Position numbers and translations under genes: made by a program | Assembly: GCF_037392515.1 (NCBI RefSeq) | Contig: NC_090280.1 | Coordinates: 57,902,004-57,966,003 of the forward strand | Reading direction: 5' to 3' | Length of the DNA: 64,000 bases | Origin: Haliotis asinina | Lineage: Eukaryota; Mollusca; Gastropoda; Lepetellida; Haliotidae | In this document: positions 62,882 to 64,000 of the stretch, piece by piece | Layout of the letters: every line of letters begins with the position of its first letter | How positions within the stretch are numbered: the stretch's first letter is position 1 | The notes under the pieces: generated by a model | The model's input: the letters and a program-made list of their open reading frames with translations, nothing else | The model's database searches: none | What the model was told of the DNA's origin: nothing

Positions 62882-63847
62882 TAGACGGTTGGATTAATGA
62901 ATTGTTTAGCATATCCAAAACAGTATTGTGTTACATATTCATGGAAAACTGTACACCACATTATCCGTAAGGACAGGATTCACATTTGACTTTTCTGGAA
63001 ATTGTCTATATTATTCGCTTTAGGTCTGACATTTCACTAGCAACCTGACACTATACCTTACGCAACAAAAACTGTTATAATGGTTTCATCTTCATCGGGC
63101 ATTTTCCAACCTCACTCATGGTATTCATGATGGAGGTATATTTCGCAAAGTGCTGCACTGTGAAAAGGATAAAATATTTCTCTGCACCTCCACATTTATA
63201 TATTCAAGCGAATCATCATTCTCGCCAGTTGTTTCTAACAGTACAGCCTGCTTCAGTGACGAAACTTTTTATAAGTCTTGTGGAGAAATGTCAGTTTGCT
63301 CGTAAGGAGAGATCAGATGTCACCAGTTAGCGAATCATAGCTTGTCAAAACAAGAAACGTTCAACATGATAAATGGAAACGGTAGAAGAGGCGAAGGTTG
63401 GGAAAATTCTACTGGGTGATTCTTGAGGAATATGATCGCTGTTCATCCGTCCTTTTGGTGGGTCTGTCGTCAATTATTTACAATAACATGGCTTCTTGGT
63501 TCTGAGCTGTTCTTCGAGGCTTGTGTTGAACATCGGTACTACACCGTTCAAACGAAGTTCTGTAAATAATTAAGGTCTTCTACTGGTAGCTCTATTATTC
63601 TTTACACAGTTCTACACAAAACGTTTTCTATGAAAGATTGGTGACACTGTTGTATATGCGGTACTTCTAATGTAGATTCCCGTAAAGATCAGGGTCAGAA
63701 CTAACAGATCAGGTGGTCAAACATGTGACCTTGCTGATGAATATCATCGTATCCCATTTGGTGGCCATGATGTCAATCACCTGATTGACTGGATGAAATG
63801 TACATATTTATATATTTCATATAGCTGGAACTTGTTTGCACATATGA
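62882..63847. other. Sequence upstream of the NOS coding region
   Basis: No gene, TATA box or repeat that I can support. Confidence 0.4.
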
Positions 63848-64000
63848 AAGGCGGAAGGGTAGTCTAGTGGTTGATGCGTTGGCTCGTCACGTCGAAAACC
63901 TGGGTTCGATTTCCCACGTGGGTACAATGTGTAAAGCACGTGATTGGTGTCCCCCGTCGCGATGTTACTGGAATACCGTTAAATGACACTTAACTCTCTC
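63848..64000 (+). repeat. SINE family 1 copy at window edge
   Basis: AGGCGGAAGGGTAGTCTAGTGG head, CCTGGGTTCGATTTCCCACG, GGTGTCCCCCGTCGCGATGT; continues off the window. Confidence 0.72.

Overview
This is animal genomic DNA: split genes with GT-AG introns, microsatellites, several minisatellites and dozens of tRNA-like SINE copies ending in (ACTC)n. From memory, those SINEs and the abundance of the GAGTTATCTCCC motif suggest a mollusc, most likely a vetigastropod such as abalone (Haliotis). The species is an inference; the gene assignments do not depend on it.

Layout. (1) 1-12.4 kb, plus strand: two tandem paralogous genes for BRICHOS-type proproteins resembling chondromodulin/tenomodulin. Gene A is cut by the left window edge and has its last three exons here. 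Gene B is complete in six exons, encoding 517 residues: a type II membrane anchor, a BRICHOS domain, a furin site, a CC-x2-C-x6-C cysteine motif and a second cysteine-rich module. B also carries an alanine-rich insertion, ending near a second dibasic site, that A lacks. (2) 12.4-20.3 kb: degenerate and clean minisatellites (39-bp unit), a G-rich tract, SINEs and one weak candidate small gene near 17.3-17.9 kb. (3) 20.3-62.8 kb, minus strand: one complete nitric oxide synthase (NOS) gene. I placed 26 coding exons whose phases all agree, giving 4716 nt and 1571 residues. The order is PDZ domain with nNOS-type beta-finger, linker, heme/BH4 oxygenase domain, calmodulin-binding helix, FMN domain with an autoinhibitory insert, and FAD/NADPH reductase. 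(4) 62.9-64 kb: NOS upstream sequence with a SINE at the edge.

The NOS introns hold almost all the mobile DNA: two SINE families sharing one 3' tail, a mariner transposase remnant, a decayed LINE endonuclease split by a nested MITE, a 96-bp satellite with a four-monomer higher-order repeat, 25-, 31-, 58-, 63- and 64-bp minisatellites, and a hairpin with 36-bp arms.

The most interesting points are: the NOS autoinhibitory insert sits on its own symmetric 138-nt exon, so skipping it would give an in-frame loopless enzyme resembling iNOS; an nNOS-style PDZ plus beta-finger is encoded by one large first coding exon in an invertebrate; and the tandem chondromodulin-like pair includes one member with an extra segment ending near a furin site. 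NO synthesis and the BRICHOS proteins have no evident functional link beyond being neighbours.
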